Source: Platerodrilus igneus
Lineage: Eukaryota; Arthropoda; Insecta; Coleoptera; Lycidae
Direction of reading: 5' to 3'
NCBI GenBank assembly: GCA_036346225.1
Contig: JARFIW010001469.1
Location: 5,550,001 to 5,614,000 of the forward strand
DNA length: 64,000 bases
In this document: piece after piece, positions 48,864-60,370 of the stretch
Numbering within the stretch: the first letter of the stretch is position 1
How the letters are laid out: each line of letters opens with the position of its first letter
The notes under the pieces: generated by a model
Seen by the model: the letters and a program-made list of their open reading frames with translations, nothing else
Told to the model about the DNA's origin: nothing
The model's database searches: none
Program-made: the position numbers and the translations under genes

Positions 48864-49719
48864 TTATACCACATCACATAAAGATAATTTAAAAGTACAT
48901 ATGAAGTTGCACACTAACGAACGTCCATTCGCTTGCAATTTATGTAATTATACCGGACCACACAGAGGTAGTTTAAAAATACATATAAAGTCGCACACTA
49001 ACGAACGTCCATTCTCATGCAACTTATGTAATTATACCGCATCCAGGAAAAACAATTTACAAAGACATATGACGTCGCACACTGGCGAACGTCCATTCGC
49101 ATGCAATTTGTGTAATTATGCCGCATCACATAAATGTAGTTTAAAAATACATTTGAAGTTGCACACTAACGAACTTCCGTTCGCATGCAAATTGTGTAAT
49201 TATACCGCATCACATAAAGGTAATTTAAAAGTACATATAAAGTTGCACACCAACGAACGTCCATTCGCATGCAATTTATGTAATTATACTGCATCAAGGA
49301 AAGATATTTTACAGAGACATATAAAGTCACACACTAACGAGCGTCCATTCCCATGCAGTTTGTGTAATTATGCCGCATCACAAAAAGGTCATCTACAGAA
49401 GCATATGAAGTCGCACACTAACGAACGTCCATTCTCATGCAATTTATGTAATTATACCGCATCGAGAAAAGACAATTTACAAATACATATGAAGTCGCAC
49501 ACTGTTGAACGTCCATTCGCAACCAATTTATGTAACTATGCCGCATCACAGAAATGTAATTTAAAAATACATCCGAAGTCGCACACTAACGAACGTCCGT
49601 TTGCATGCAAATTGTGTCATTATACCGCATCACATAAAGATAATTTAAAAGTACATATGAAGTTGCACACTAACGAACGTCCATTCGAATGCTATTTGTG
49701 TAATTATGCCGCATCATAG
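48856..49719 (+). pseudogene. ZF2 segment 5: about nine fingers, closed by a TAG
   Basis: The last copy of the unit. One finger has lost its first Cys (F-A-T-N-L-C; GCAACC where other copies have GCATGC). The linker at about 49591 has no 4-nt insertion, so the frame continues into two more fingers, but TCACAG has become TCATAG at 49715-49720 and ends the ORF in the last of these. Confidence 0.8.
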
Positions 49720-49859
49720 AAAGGTAGTTTAAAAATACATATGATGTCTCATAATAAGGAACATCCATTCGCATGCAATAATTGTGATTATTGTGCAACA
49801 CGCAAAAGTCTTTTACAGAAGCATGCGTTGTCCCATATTGATGAACGCTCATTTGTTTG
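49720..49859 (+). pseudogene. ZF2 terminal finger after the TAG
   Basis: In frame after the stop, the rest of one finger and a final C-N-N-C-D-Y...H-x3-H finger run to a TGA after H-I-D-E-R-S-F-V. This terminal finger matches that of ZF1, which shows where the original protein ended. Confidence 0.75.
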
Positions 49860-52800
49860 AAATATGTGCTAAAATCTAAAAATCCTATTTGTTATCCCTC
49901 ATTTTCGATGACGATGTATGTACTCCATACGTAATTAGGTTGTGAAAAAAAGTGAGGAAGTACATATGTACGCATTGTAACGAATGTTCATTTACATACA
50001 AAGGAATGCCTATTTGCAATAATACATTTTTATAATCACATCGATTTGTGTTGGCCTTAAATAACTTATTAGAAAAGAAACTTAAGTCGCTTTCGTTTAA
50101 CTGTTTCTTGTTTATTCGTTAAATTTGGAAAGAGATTTAAATTAGTGTGTGCACATATGAGCAACCGGTAAATATTTAAATTAACTTTTATCGTTACTGT
50201 ACAGCACAGAAAAGTTATAAATTTTTTAAATAAGTCTGTAGATAATTATGGATTAAGGGTTTTTGGTAACTGCAATGTACTTGCCTCATCTTATTTAACC
50301 TGCGTACAACAGTAGCTAGACAAAGATGTTGCAACATCAATGTGACATTTTTTATCACCTGTAACATGTAAAAATTCCTAACTAGGTTATTTGTCGACAT
50401 TACTGCTACAAACCCGTTAATTTAATATTTATTTAATAACGTTTTACCCACTATGGATTCTACTACTTTTGTATATTTAGTAAACCAATAAAATCTAATG
50501 CACACTACTACTACAGCCGATCACATAATTACAAACCATTTCGCTTGTTCCTTACTCGTATGTTACGATATCTAAGATTTTCAAGTTGTTCGTCGACTCG
50601 TGACAGATGGTCACTTTTTGCCTTCTTGTCAAACCAAAAGGTCACTTGCGCTGTTATCAGACAGGCGAGATGAAACAGGAAACCAAGTTTCCTGGCGTAA
50701 ACACCAAATTAAATCAAGCAGTTTTAGTTAAAGTTGTCTAAGACAACTAACTCATGGAAAAGTAATTTGATCTTTGCAACGGTTTGTTTAATAGGTAACT
50801 AATTACGATTTACAATGAAATATATTACAGTGCAACTTCCACTACGTACGAGAATTTCAATGAAGTAATATGGTTATGTTCAACTTGGTTGATGTTTAAA
50901 TAAAATTTATCATCTATTTGGTACTTAAATTGTAAGGAGATTTGTTAGAAAAGTATTGGACTTCCGGTCCGTGCCTATACATGCCGAATTGTTGGATTGC
51001 ATCATGTGCTTAGAGGTTGATAGGTCGTTGACGCCGATTGGTAAGGCCATTTAATTCCTGAAATTTTTGCTGCATGTGCTGTATTTTATTCCGTATATAG
51101 ATATATGCATATACGTAGTGTTTAATTGTTGAATGGTTGTAAATTACTTTATGCTCTGTTATATGCAAGCACTTCGCCAACTGTCCAAAATGATTTAGTA
51201 GCATACTTGGTAAAAAAAAGAGGCTTACCCTTTTTAAGAGTATAATATTTATGATATATAGAATGATTTTATTTCATTAATCACGTGCTCAAATTTATAG
51301 ATTATTCCTTGCCAACTATGTATAAAAAGATAAAAGTATAGATAAATCGATGTTACCTGTTGTTTTCAAAATTTAAAGTTAAAACTAAATGTCATTGCTT
51401 ATCTTGTTTACAATAAACTTTATCCCAAGATGTTCAATTTATGTGGTCTCATTCCAGAAAAATGAAATTTTAAATTAAGATTAACTAACTAATAAATTTT
51501 TGCATGTAGAGAAATTTAAATGACATGTACAGTCTTACGTAGCGCTACACCGGACTATTAAGTATAAATTAAATATTGTTAATAAAATACAGAATTCAAA
51601 TTAAGATTCAATAGAATTAAAACTTATAATTTAGGTCTACTTCTTCTGTGTAATGCAGTAATTATATTCATAAGAATTTAACTTTTGTTGAGTTACATTT
51701 ATAATGTATATAATTGTAGTGCGATGCGCAATATCAGCCGTACGCAAAATCTATCGTACGACCAGCTTACAGAACAAGCTACAACGTGCGGAAACTGCAA
51801 CGACCGTTGTAGAGCGAATTTATTTCATTTTAATGATGGTTTAGAACAATAATAATGAACACAAAGTCTCAAAATGAAAATATTTAGGAAAGATTTATAC
51901 AAATGTATAGAGAACATAAGTGCCGGGATGTTATTACGTACCTAGAACTAACCGTATGGGGCGTAAAAATTTATAAGGTTAAGAAACGCACGGGTCTGAC
52001 AGAAAGAGAAAGGTCGATTAAAGTGAGGACCCGCACGAATCACAATTACAAAAAAAAATAGAACCAAAGAAACGTAAAAATACCAGGTTAACTACCAAAC
52101 GCAGAGAGTGGGAGAGATTCACATAAATACCAAACAGCACATCGCCAACGATTTTCAAATAACAACAAGAATAAATAAAATAAGAGTTACTTTTATATCA
52201 AACAATTGTATTATACGAACAATTTAGTGATTTAGATACGAAGTGTGCATCTCGTATTTTACATTAAAAAAACTAATCAGTAAAGAAAATAAAACTTGTG
52301 ATTTGTTTTGACAAACATTTTTAAAATTGTACATCGCATCTGAAAACGATTCTAATATCGATTTACAGCAACAAACACTAGTCCTACAGTTTCAAGTTTC
52401 TTTTCACGCAACTACACCAAACGCTTGATATACACAAAAAGAATACAAATCATATACCTGCACGTATCAGGATATTTAGCTTGCACGTCATCGGAAGTGA
52501 ATTAGCACAGCAATGCCACGATAGTCTGGATCCATTTACCCTGTTACCTTAACGGCAACAGCGATCTATAGGTAAAAGCAGTTGATCTGTGGCAAAGAAC
52601 AGCCGGATCTACAAAAAAAAAATTGGCCCACAGCTAAGTGCTAAAAAGAAAATCTTATTAGTATGGGTAAGCGTGGAGGAACTTACCGACGCACACAAGC
52701 TATTCACTACTAGTCGTAAAAAAAGTGCATCGCTCTTGAAGTACTAGGACAAGTAATGTAGAAAACACCCCAAAGCACGAGCCGTAGAATCAAATTAAAT

Positions 52801-54080
52801 TCGTTTAACAACAATTCAAAATTCAATCCCCGCCTTATCAAACACACACATGTGACTAGAAACTCGACACAAGCTTTATCAGTGAAGTATGATCTATTAT
52901 TTTAACGAGTCTTTAGGTTGGAGTAGTATAAGAAGTAGTTATGCTATACAGGAATATGTATCAAGTCGGCGGATACTTAAAACTAACTACCGACTATGTA
53001 ACTTAGAGCGGAAACTTTCTAATTCGTAGCAAGTGGGTCTAAATGAAATTATAATAAAGCGTACTTATTGTAGGAAGGTATACTATACAGGATGTTGTTC
53101 GAGTATTGAAAGTAGAATATATGTGAATGAGTAATAAAATAAGAAGGGTACGGTTTAATACATCGTCGGAAGGTGAACGTAACAACGTAAAATTGAAAGA
53201 TAACTCTTATAAAATAAACAAAATGTTAGCTAAAGGGACAGTTGCATTACCTGTGACACACCTTGTATATATTGTAACATATTTTTGACGTGATTTATAA
53301 ATACATAGATTCTTTGGTTTACTACACCCGGTTTATCTATTATTTCATTCAGTAATTAATTTTTTAATATTAATTATAAGACAGTCATTGACAGTATAAT
53401 TCAATTAGGTATGGAGTATTATTTAAAATGCATAATATAGGCTAGTGTTTTAATGATTGGTTATTTGTACTTTGCTCATTATGATAAGCAACGTAAGAAC
53501 GTTTCGTTTGTTCGTCAATTCAGAGAACACTTGTTCTCGGTTAATTGTACTCTTTGGATGCTGTAAGTTACCGGAAATAAACACAATAACGTCAAGAAAT
53601 AATTTATTATTAAAGGTGTTGATCAAACATTCTAAACGTGATGTTTCCATTGATATCTGAACAACGACTCATTTATATCGAACAATTACTAATATTACAA
53701 TAAATGTGGAAGGGAGGCGTGAATGATTATGGAGTCCTATCATACCGTACGCCTTAAAATCTCAATATTAACACTATAAGTATGAACACAACCTAATATT
53801 ATAATAGGTAAGTAAATCAACATTCATTATAGTTTAGTTAAATATACTGTAGCTCACGATATTTTATAAATACATAGTATAAATATTATATATAGCATAG
53901 ATAATTATCATGTATGTAAAAGTATAAAAATATATATCATAGAAATACGTATGTAGTCAAATTGATAAAAATAATACAACGTATTACAAAAATAAATTTA
54001 GGAACTAATAGAATTGAGGTTTGTCATATTTCAAACAATGTGACATTGTTATACAAAAATGATAGAAAATTCACACTAAC
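49860..54080. other. No gene seen
   Basis: About 4.2 kb of AT-rich DNA. The first 90 bp are the 3' flank shared with ZF1. The rest contains only short ORFs without recognisable motifs and no tandem array. Confidence 0.5.
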
Positions 54081-54082
54081 GA

Positions 54083-54462
54083 TTAACATTCATTTTCAGG
54101 TTTTGAAGGAAGAATGCATATTTTATTCGCTGGACGCTTATATACGCCGTTTAAACACCTTACACTCACTACACGTACAGTGTTATCTCTTTCCAGATGC
54201 AATTTGATGATCCGTCCCAATTTCCAATTGGAAGGGGTAAGTTATTATCCTTAATAATGACTAAGGAACCAATTTTGATAGGATTGATGTTACTTTGCCA
54301 TTTATGGCGTCGTTGAAGTTGAGATATGACTGACCAACGTTTCCATATATGCTAATTAATTTGTTGCAAGTGCTGGTATCTATTTAACCGATTTAATTTC
54401 AGATCCGTTATATCTGGTTCTGCGTTTTTTGATAATGTACGTCCGATTAAAAAGTGAGCCAA
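54083..54462 (-). pseudogene. BEL/Pao integrase C-terminus, part 2
   Basis: On the minus strand, starting at the solo LTR boundary, the family's A-H-F-L-I-G-R block is followed by R-Y-Q-H-L-Q-Q, a stop, W-K-R-W, an I-G-S-L-V-I-I-K block and an R-V-V-S-V-R block with Y-K-R-P, closing at a TAA (54083-54085). This is the C-terminal tail of a BEL/Pao polyprotein. The other piece is at 55305-55412. Confidence 0.8.
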
Positions 54463-54466
54463 AGTC
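54463..54466. repeat. Left target-site duplication AGTC
   Basis: AGTC here and at 55301-55304 flank the solo LTR exactly. Removing the LTR and one copy rejoins the BEL integrase frame. Confidence 0.8.
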
Positions 54467-55300
54467 TGTTACACTTTTATTCGAAAGTTTATATGGTCGG
54501 TAATACAGTTAACAAAGTATTACACTTAGATGGTGGTACATCTATATGGCGATAGATGGTTCTTAAAAGCCGGTAATACAATTACCAAAGTTCATAAGAT
54601 ACATCGCGCAGCGCAATGATTAAAAAGCAATGCTACGCCCTGGCGGAGGAAAGCGCAAACCTTTTACAGATTTGGTGCGCGGCCCCCACCATGACGTCAG
54701 CAATAATTTATATTACGCCATAATCGGAAACATAAAAATTAAATAAACAATTAACAAAAGTTCATATTCATGAACCATTTAAACACGGTATTACTCACCC
54801 CGGAAATCCGACATTCTCCAGGTACGCCTATCATCCTTCCGGGTCGAAAATGAAGATATTGCTCCAATGTTGCTGGTAGAGCTTGGACATCCAATTTATC
54901 TCGGGGTCGTGGGCTGCTCCAGGGTCATCTCCGTTTCCTATATGTAGTGGAACGACAGGAATAGGTTAATTAAGGAACGACAAAACAAGATAATCAAGAT
55001 AAGGAAATCTACATAATAAGATAAAACACGACACCCGGCACGACTCGTTCACTTGAAGGTAGAAAGAGAACAGCCTCGATTCCAGGGCGTCACGGAAACA
55101 CGTCCCCACTCTTTGTCTAGTATTGGTATACCCCTATAGGGATATGCGCACTACGCAAACTCACTACTCGGACGTATCGGAAGTACCGCCCAGTCTATTT
55201 AAAAATTCCCACATCTCGCGTATTTGAAAATTTGGCGGGAAACTTCCGTACGTTAAAAACTAAACTACTAACAATGTTAAAGTGCAAATTGCACGTAACA
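54467..55300 (+). mobile_element. Solo LTR (834 bp) inside a BEL integrase
   Basis: Starts TGTTACACTT and ends GCACGTAACA, with an AGTC duplication on each side. A TATTTAAA box near 55195 suggests plus orientation. The related fragment at 35041-35808 shows it is a repeated family. No internal region remains, as after LTR-LTR recombination. The superfamily is unassigned; a 4-bp duplication is allowed for both Gypsy and BEL elements. Confidence 0.8.
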
Positions 55301-55304
55301 AGTC

Positions 55305-55412
55305 AACGCTTGTAAGTCACTAGGATATGAGGAAAGAGGCTTCAAGGAACGAGTATTTAAAATGGATTCAATGTGCGTTAAAACTGTATGTAAATCTTCG
55401 TAAGTTAAGCTT
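55305..55412 (-). pseudogene. BEL/Pao integrase C-terminus, part 1
   Basis: On the minus strand the integrase L-T-Y-E-D-L block, the I-L-N-T-R block and an S-D-L-Q-A-L-T block run up to the solo LTR. Upstream of about 55412 the similarity stops, so the catalytic core is missing. Confidence 0.75.
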
Positions 55413-55558
55413 GCGTGAGAAATTTATATTTATATTTATTTTACGCTATCGCAATTAAAAACATCATTGGAAGCCAATTTACAGTAAGAAAAATTTCAAA
55501 ATTGTTAAATAGGCTGCTATTACATGCCAGCCCCAGATTTGTCGATATAATACAGTAT

Positions 55559-56088
55559 TGTAGCGAGCTACTAGTAGGCAACCCATCAAACATACAAACG
55601 CCCGAGGCACAGCATATTCTCTAGGATTAGAGAATTCTTCTAGAAAATACTAGATAATGAGTCATATCTTTAATTCACGGTATATATAAGGCCGCTTATG
55701 AATGTAAGAGTTAGTCTATACTTGAATGTCTAATATAAATTATATCGTGTACAGTAAACGTAGTTGAGCTTTTGGAAGTCAATAATATACATAAATGTGA
55801 TATGCTGTGTCTAATGTACATGCAGCTTGTAGAATACATAAACAGACAAAAGTATAATAAATAAATAGTTGTGTTAGTGTTGTTAATGGACCTATGGTAA
55901 AGAAGTTAGTTTAAGAAGATTTAGTGCTTGTAAATTCATTAGTGTAATAGTGCTTCATTGTTAAGTGGACTGAAAACATCTATAAATAAGGCATATACTG
56001 TTAATTAGACTTGTGAACAGTGAGTAATAAAGACCTTTATTATTACTTGTTTTAAATTAAAGAAACGCGGTAGCAGTAGCTCGCTTCA
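55559..56088 (+). mobile_element. Solo LTR (530 bp) with 4-bp TSD
   Basis: Starts TGTAGCGAGCTACT and ends AGTAGCTCGCTTCA, which are inverse to each other at 13 of 14 positions. GTAT flanks it on both sides (55555-55558 and 56089-56092). A TATATATAAG promoter box (55681-55690) and an AATAAA (56026-56031) give plus orientation and an LTR layout of U3, R and U5. No internal region. Superfamily unassigned. Confidence 0.8.
55681..55690 (+). promoter_or_regulatory. TATA box of the solo LTR
   Basis: TATATATAAG, with a TTAGTC initiator-like word about 25 bp on, is well placed for an LTR promoter. Confidence 0.6.
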
Positions 56089-56241
56089 GTATCAATAAAT
56101 TTTGAGATATCAGAAATTACAAAAACTGAAAGCAGTTATATTCTATTTTACATTTATAAACAATATTAATCCTAAACTAATATTAAAAAAAATACACATT
56201 CAATTGCAGCTTAAGTTAACTGCAGTTTGAACTAAGGTGAA

Positions 56242-56474
56242 TTAAAAAACCCTGTCCAATGCTTTCATCATAACAATTCTGTTACCGCGTATGACCACCA
56301 TATATTATTTTTGGTACCATCTTTACATTCTTCAATGCTTTCATCAATTACGAAATTCATGAACGGATCAAAACCTCGCAAAATTCCTTGAACCTGCCGC
56401 CCGCCATTTAATTTTAAAGCCAATCTTTTATCCATATATTCTTTCAATTCTGGAGGATGTGCTTTAGAAGACAT
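56242..56474 (-). pseudogene. SNRPG: Sm protein G (SmG) copy with a 4-nt deletion
   Basis: The minus-strand ORF from 56474 is an excellent match to the small nuclear ribonucleoprotein SmG. It has the SKAHPPEL start, the Sm1 block L-K-L-N-G-G-R and the [13 protein letters not shown] block, with no intron. SmG is one subunit of the seven-membered Sm ring around spliceosomal snRNAs. After N-N-I the frame breaks: relative to the expected I-G-M-V-V-I, four nucleotides are missing near 56305. The Sm2 end (V-V-I-R-G-N, then V-M-M-K-A-L-D-R-V) continues in another frame to a TAA at 56242-56244. The copy is otherwise full length (about 77 codons). No poly-A tail or target duplication is seen, so a processed pseudogene is not proven. 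A consensus error in a live gene is possible. Confidence 0.85.
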
Positions 56475-56539
56475 TATTAATTAAGGTCTTGAAAGAAAAA
56501 ATATAAATCAACTAGGGACCCGTTCCTGCCGGCGTTCTA

Positions 56540-58089
56540 CAAACGAACAATTTATTCTAATAAGATGATATTTTGCGCTTTTGACAGCCGATTCCCAAAA
56601 ATCGCTAAAGTGGGGGCATTAGGAAGAATAAAGTGCCAATTTAACCAAAATCTTTTACTCACAGATATTCGGCGATTCTTCTACTTGCGCGGTGTGCTCA
56701 AGGGAGAAGCGGGAAAAATAATATCGTCATTAAACGCTAGTGAGAGCAACTATAAAATCGCATGGGACCTATTAATTCAGAGTTACCAAAATAAAAAATC
56801 CATCATAAACGCTCATATGAAAGCCATTTTCGAGTTACCTATTATTTCCAAAGAATCCCATACACTGCTGTGTAAAACGTTAGATGAATTTCAAATGCAT
56901 TTTAGGTGCCTACGAAAACTGGGAGAGAACGTTGATGAATGAAACACTATTATATTTGCTTATTTCTAAACTTGATTCATCAACCCGTAGGAAATGGGAA
57001 ATAGCCACAAAATCCAATACCTCACCAACAATTGAGGAATACTCGAAATTTTTAACTTTACGCTGCCAATTACTGGAGTCGTTGGACACTAACAAGTCCA
57101 ATCAAAATACCCAACCTAAACGAACCGCCCGATGGTCGCAGTTACTCGCACTTATCTACAAGTCTACATTGTACGTTATGCAATGAACCGCACTTCATTT
57201 ACGCCTGCAAATTATTTTCTGAGTTCCCCATCAACAACAAAAGGTTATCGGAAAGTAAACGATTTAATCTATGCTCGAATTACCTGAGTCTAGGACATTC
57301 AAATGCTGACTGTAAATCATTGCATACAAGCCGTTCTTGTCAAAGAAAACATCACTCACTTCTGCATTTGTCCTCAAATCAATCAAGCAGATCCAACACC
57401 GATCATATGAATAAAAAATCTTATAGCCAAGCCCGAACAAATCCTCAAAGCGTCAACTTTCGCGCTCAGAATGGTCCCGAAACAAACGGTCACATTGATG
57501 AGCTTGACATAACGCATATCGAAAATAATAATGTAAGCCTAGACAGTATATGCACTCATACTGCAACGTCAAATATAAGCACATGTTCATCAGTATTGCT
57601 ATCTACAGCCGTAATCAAAATGTTTGATAACAGCGGAAAAACATTTCAATGCATGGCCTTGTTAGATAGCGGCTCACAATCTAATTTCATTACAGAACGA
57701 ATCTTTGATAAACTAAACTTAACGTACAACCAGGACAGCATTCCGGTGTTCGGAATAGGCCAGAGTTATACAAACATATCCAAATATGTGATCATCAAGG
57801 CGCAATCGCTACACCGTAACTATTCCTTCCAGTTACCGTTTCTAATCATCGACTCAATTACCGGTATAATGCCACAACAAAGAGCTAACTTAAAGAATAT
57901 AAAGATTCCAGATAACATTCTGCTAGCAGATAAAAACTTTAATACTCCTTCTGAAATCGATGTGCTTCTCGGAGCAAGCATATTTTATGAGCTTCTAAGC
58001 TGTGGCCAAATTAAACTGGATAAAAATTTGCCTATATTAAATAAAACAAAATTAGGATGGATCATAGCAGGACAACTACCCTATAATGC
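56540..58089 (+). pseudogene. Older BEL/Pao element: gag and protease
   Basis: Gag sequence of the DUF1759 type starts abruptly at about 56565 (F-F-Y-L-R-G-V-L-K-G-E-A block) and shifts frame near 56900, then continues to about 57186. A Cys/His knuckle region with stops and frame changes lies at 57180-57350. The A17-type protease (57320-58089) has its L-L-D-S-G-S-Q active site intact near 57662-57682, and the ORF proceeds to the G-W-I-I-A-G block, where a younger BEL element interrupts it. The 5' end of the element (LTR, gag start) is missing; it begins about 65 bp from the SmG copy. Confidence 0.8.
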
Positions 58090-58283
58090 TGTGTAAAATA
58101 TTTCAGGTCTTCTGCGTGCGTCGATAGACCTAAGGGTAGTAGAGGGAGTAAGTAAGGGGTTCCTGTAACTTGTTGTTCAGAGATACAGAAGAACGTAAGA
58201 AGCTCTCAGGATGTGTAGTCGCTTAGCTTGATTTATATTTAAATAAACCTTTCTTTAAACTTGATGTTGTTTATTGCATTACA
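58090..58283 (+). mobile_element. 5' LTR of the younger BEL element
   Basis: 194 bp, TGTGTAAAATA...GCATTACA, with an AATAAA near 58240. The 3' LTR (63162-63352) differs by three substitutions and one 3-nt indel. AATGC lies just outside (58085-58089) and again after the 3' LTR (63353-63357), giving a 5-bp target duplication. The LTR pair and duplication prove the insertion limits. Confidence 0.95.
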
Positions 58284-58290
58284 TCAACTT

Positions 58291-58308
58291 TGGTGCCGAA
58301 ACCCGGGA
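58291..58308 (+). promoter_or_regulatory. Primer-binding site of the younger BEL element
   Basis: TGGTGCCGAAACCCGGGA begins 7 nt after the 5' LTR. It starts with TGG complementary to a tRNA CCA end and is of the form used by many BEL/Pao elements. Confidence 0.8.
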
Positions 58309-58400
58309 AGATCTGGTGATAAATATAAACGAGCTTTAACGGAAATATTCGGAATAACGGAACGCGAATATTTAACAGACGGCTATACTATCGAGGCTTC

Positions 58401-59524
58401 ATGATGGAACAAGTAAAACGGACAATTTGTAGAACGCACTTAACTAAAACAGTTAATAATATAAATTCTATACTAGAAAATAGTTTCAGTGTTGAAGACA
58501 TTTATACAGCTATGTCAAAGTTAAAGCTTGCGAGTGACAATCTGAAAGAAATTGATAAGCAAATTAAACCTCTGCTTAAAGAAAATCTAGAGGACGAGTT
58601 AATGAAAAGGTATGAATATGAAGAGGTTGCTGTAACTACGATGTCTAAGTTGGAATTTAGATTAAAATGCCCAGAAAAATCGCAGATAGAGGTTGACTTG
58701 AATTTAACGAATACGGTACCAGTAAGTAACGAAACAAGTAGGCTGTCCTTTACGTCAGTGAAGCTTCAACGTGTACAGTTAGCAAAGTATGATGGTACTG
58801 CAAAGGGCTGGTTTCCTTACTGGGAACAATTCAGAAGTATGATCCACGACAATCAACAATTAACGAACGGAGATCGATTCAACTACCTGCGAATGTATGT
58901 CACGGGAAGGGCCGCTGAAGCAATCGGGAGCATTCTATGAGGAAGCTTTGAATATATTAAAAGATCAATTTGGAAATGGGGAACGGCTAATTGAACAATA
59001 TATTGATAGCATTATGAAAATCGAACCTGTAAAATCCAAAAATCACGTAAGCACTTTAAGGAAGAATTACAATCTAATCACTTCAGCAATGCGTGCTCTT
59101 GAAATCTTAGAAGTATCTAGTTCTCAGTATAACATAATCGTAAAGTCGACTCTCATGAAGTCGTTGCCAACGGAATTGCGTTTAGGATTTTATCGACAAA
59201 TGAAAATGAAATCATCCAATCATCTAGAAATTATTACGAATAATTTAGAAAGTTCATCATCGGTCAGAGAAAGATGCAGATCGCCAGGTAAAGGATTTGT
59301 TGCAGTTTCTTAAAAACGAACTCGAGTCGTTGGAACAAGCATTAAAACCAGATGCAGATTGTAAAGAAAAGATGCTCCCAACAGAAAAGAGAACGCATTA
59401 CAAAGGAACTGCGTCTAGTTTATTAGTCACGCCGAACAAACGTCTTGAATGCTGTGCTTTCTGCAAGAAAGACCATAAAACCGAAATGTGTGACGCAGAT
59501 GTACCTTTGGCAAGGAAGAAATAA
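58401..59524 (+). pseudogene. Younger BEL element: gag
   Basis: Starts at the ATG at 58401, about 90 bp after the PBS. The N-terminal helical part runs to about 58680. The DUF1759-type part (L-A-K-Y-D-G, W-F-P-Y-W-E-Q-F) follows, and the frame shifts near 58930 and again near 59273. A zinc knuckle C-A-F-C...H...C lies at about 59455-59495. The ORF meets TAA at 59522-59524, but the same frame continues beyond it. Two frameshifts and this stop would prevent a normal polyprotein. Confidence 0.8.
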
Positions 59525-60367
59525 ATTCTAAAGGCAGCAGGAAATTGTTACCGTTGTACGAGAAATAACCATAGTGCTAAGTATTGTAAAAATAGATTCT
59601 TAAGATGTAAGGAATGCAGAGGTAGGCACGCAACAACAATATGCGACCCAAGCTTTAAGCCAGGTAAAGATAGACACAACGCTGAGACGACAGGTATTAC
59701 AGTGAAATTAACGAAAGGCGAGAGTTCAATGAACACTTCGGCGCCGTCGGTGTCTAGTTTGATGACAAACATAAACAAAAATGTGCTATTGCAAACGGCT
59801 TGTGTTTATGCCTTTGGCGAAAATTCAAAGAAGTTAATTAGATTAGTAATGAACGGCGGTAGTCAGCTTTCATTTATTAAGGAGAATCTATCAAGGGTAT
59901 TAAATCTACCTGTTGTTGGACAACATAGGGTTCGTATGGCCGCGTTTGGAAATAGTGCATCAATACCGTCTAAACTTTACAACCGCGTTTTAATTACTTT
60001 AAAGGGACAATATATAGATGAAATTTTAACGATTAAGGCTGTGAAAGTTCCAGAAATTTGCATGGATAATTTACATATACCTAAAGAAAGCGTGGTAGAG
60101 TATCAAAACTTGCAGCTTGCTGACAATATCCCGTTTAATATAGATCGAGCGTTAATTGTTGATGGAATTAGTATACTTATTGGAGCAGACAATTACTGGG
60201 CAGTAGTGACAGGAAAAAATATTCGTCTTAACAAAGGTTTAGTAGCAGTGGACACGAAATTTGGTTATGCTTTGCATGGCCCCATACCAGTTGATGCTAC
60301 AACAATAGGAGTAAATCTGCAGACAGTGTTACATGCGACAGTTATAAAGACAGAAGCCGAAATCTAA
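59525..60367 (+). pseudogene. Younger BEL element: zinc knuckles and A17 protease, active-site Asp changed
   Basis: In the frame of gag, after the TAA, a second Cys/His region (C-Y-R-C...H...C, then C...C...H...C) precedes the A17-type protease. The active-site motif reads M-N-G-G-S-Q, with Asn (codon 59852-59854) where the catalytic Asp is expected. The rest of the domain, including the I-L-I-G-A-D block, is conserved. A TAA at 60365-60367 separates it from pol by 3 nt. Confidence 0.8.
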
Positions 60368-60370
60368 AGT

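Larger units (their letters stand above)
46568..49590 (+). repeat. Four tandem copies of a 760-bp finger unit
   Basis: Unit starts, marked by GAACGTCCGT, fall at about 46568, 47320, 48071, 48831 and 49591. The last two full intervals are exactly 760 bp, which equals nine 84-bp fingers plus 4 nt. The first two are about 752 and 751 bp because they lack the insertion or have small deletions. Copies 3 and 4 differ at only a few positions. This is recent tandem duplication of a nine-finger block. Confidence 0.9.

Noticed and set aside
50215..53660. Short ORFs at 50.2-53.7 kb as genes
   Set aside because: Each is 60-80 codons in AT-rich DNA, without motifs, repeats of the ORF or plausible splice context that I can support.
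56242..56474. SmG copy as a proven processed pseudogene
   Set aside because: It is intronless and broken, but no poly-A tail or target duplication is visible, so retroposition is not established.
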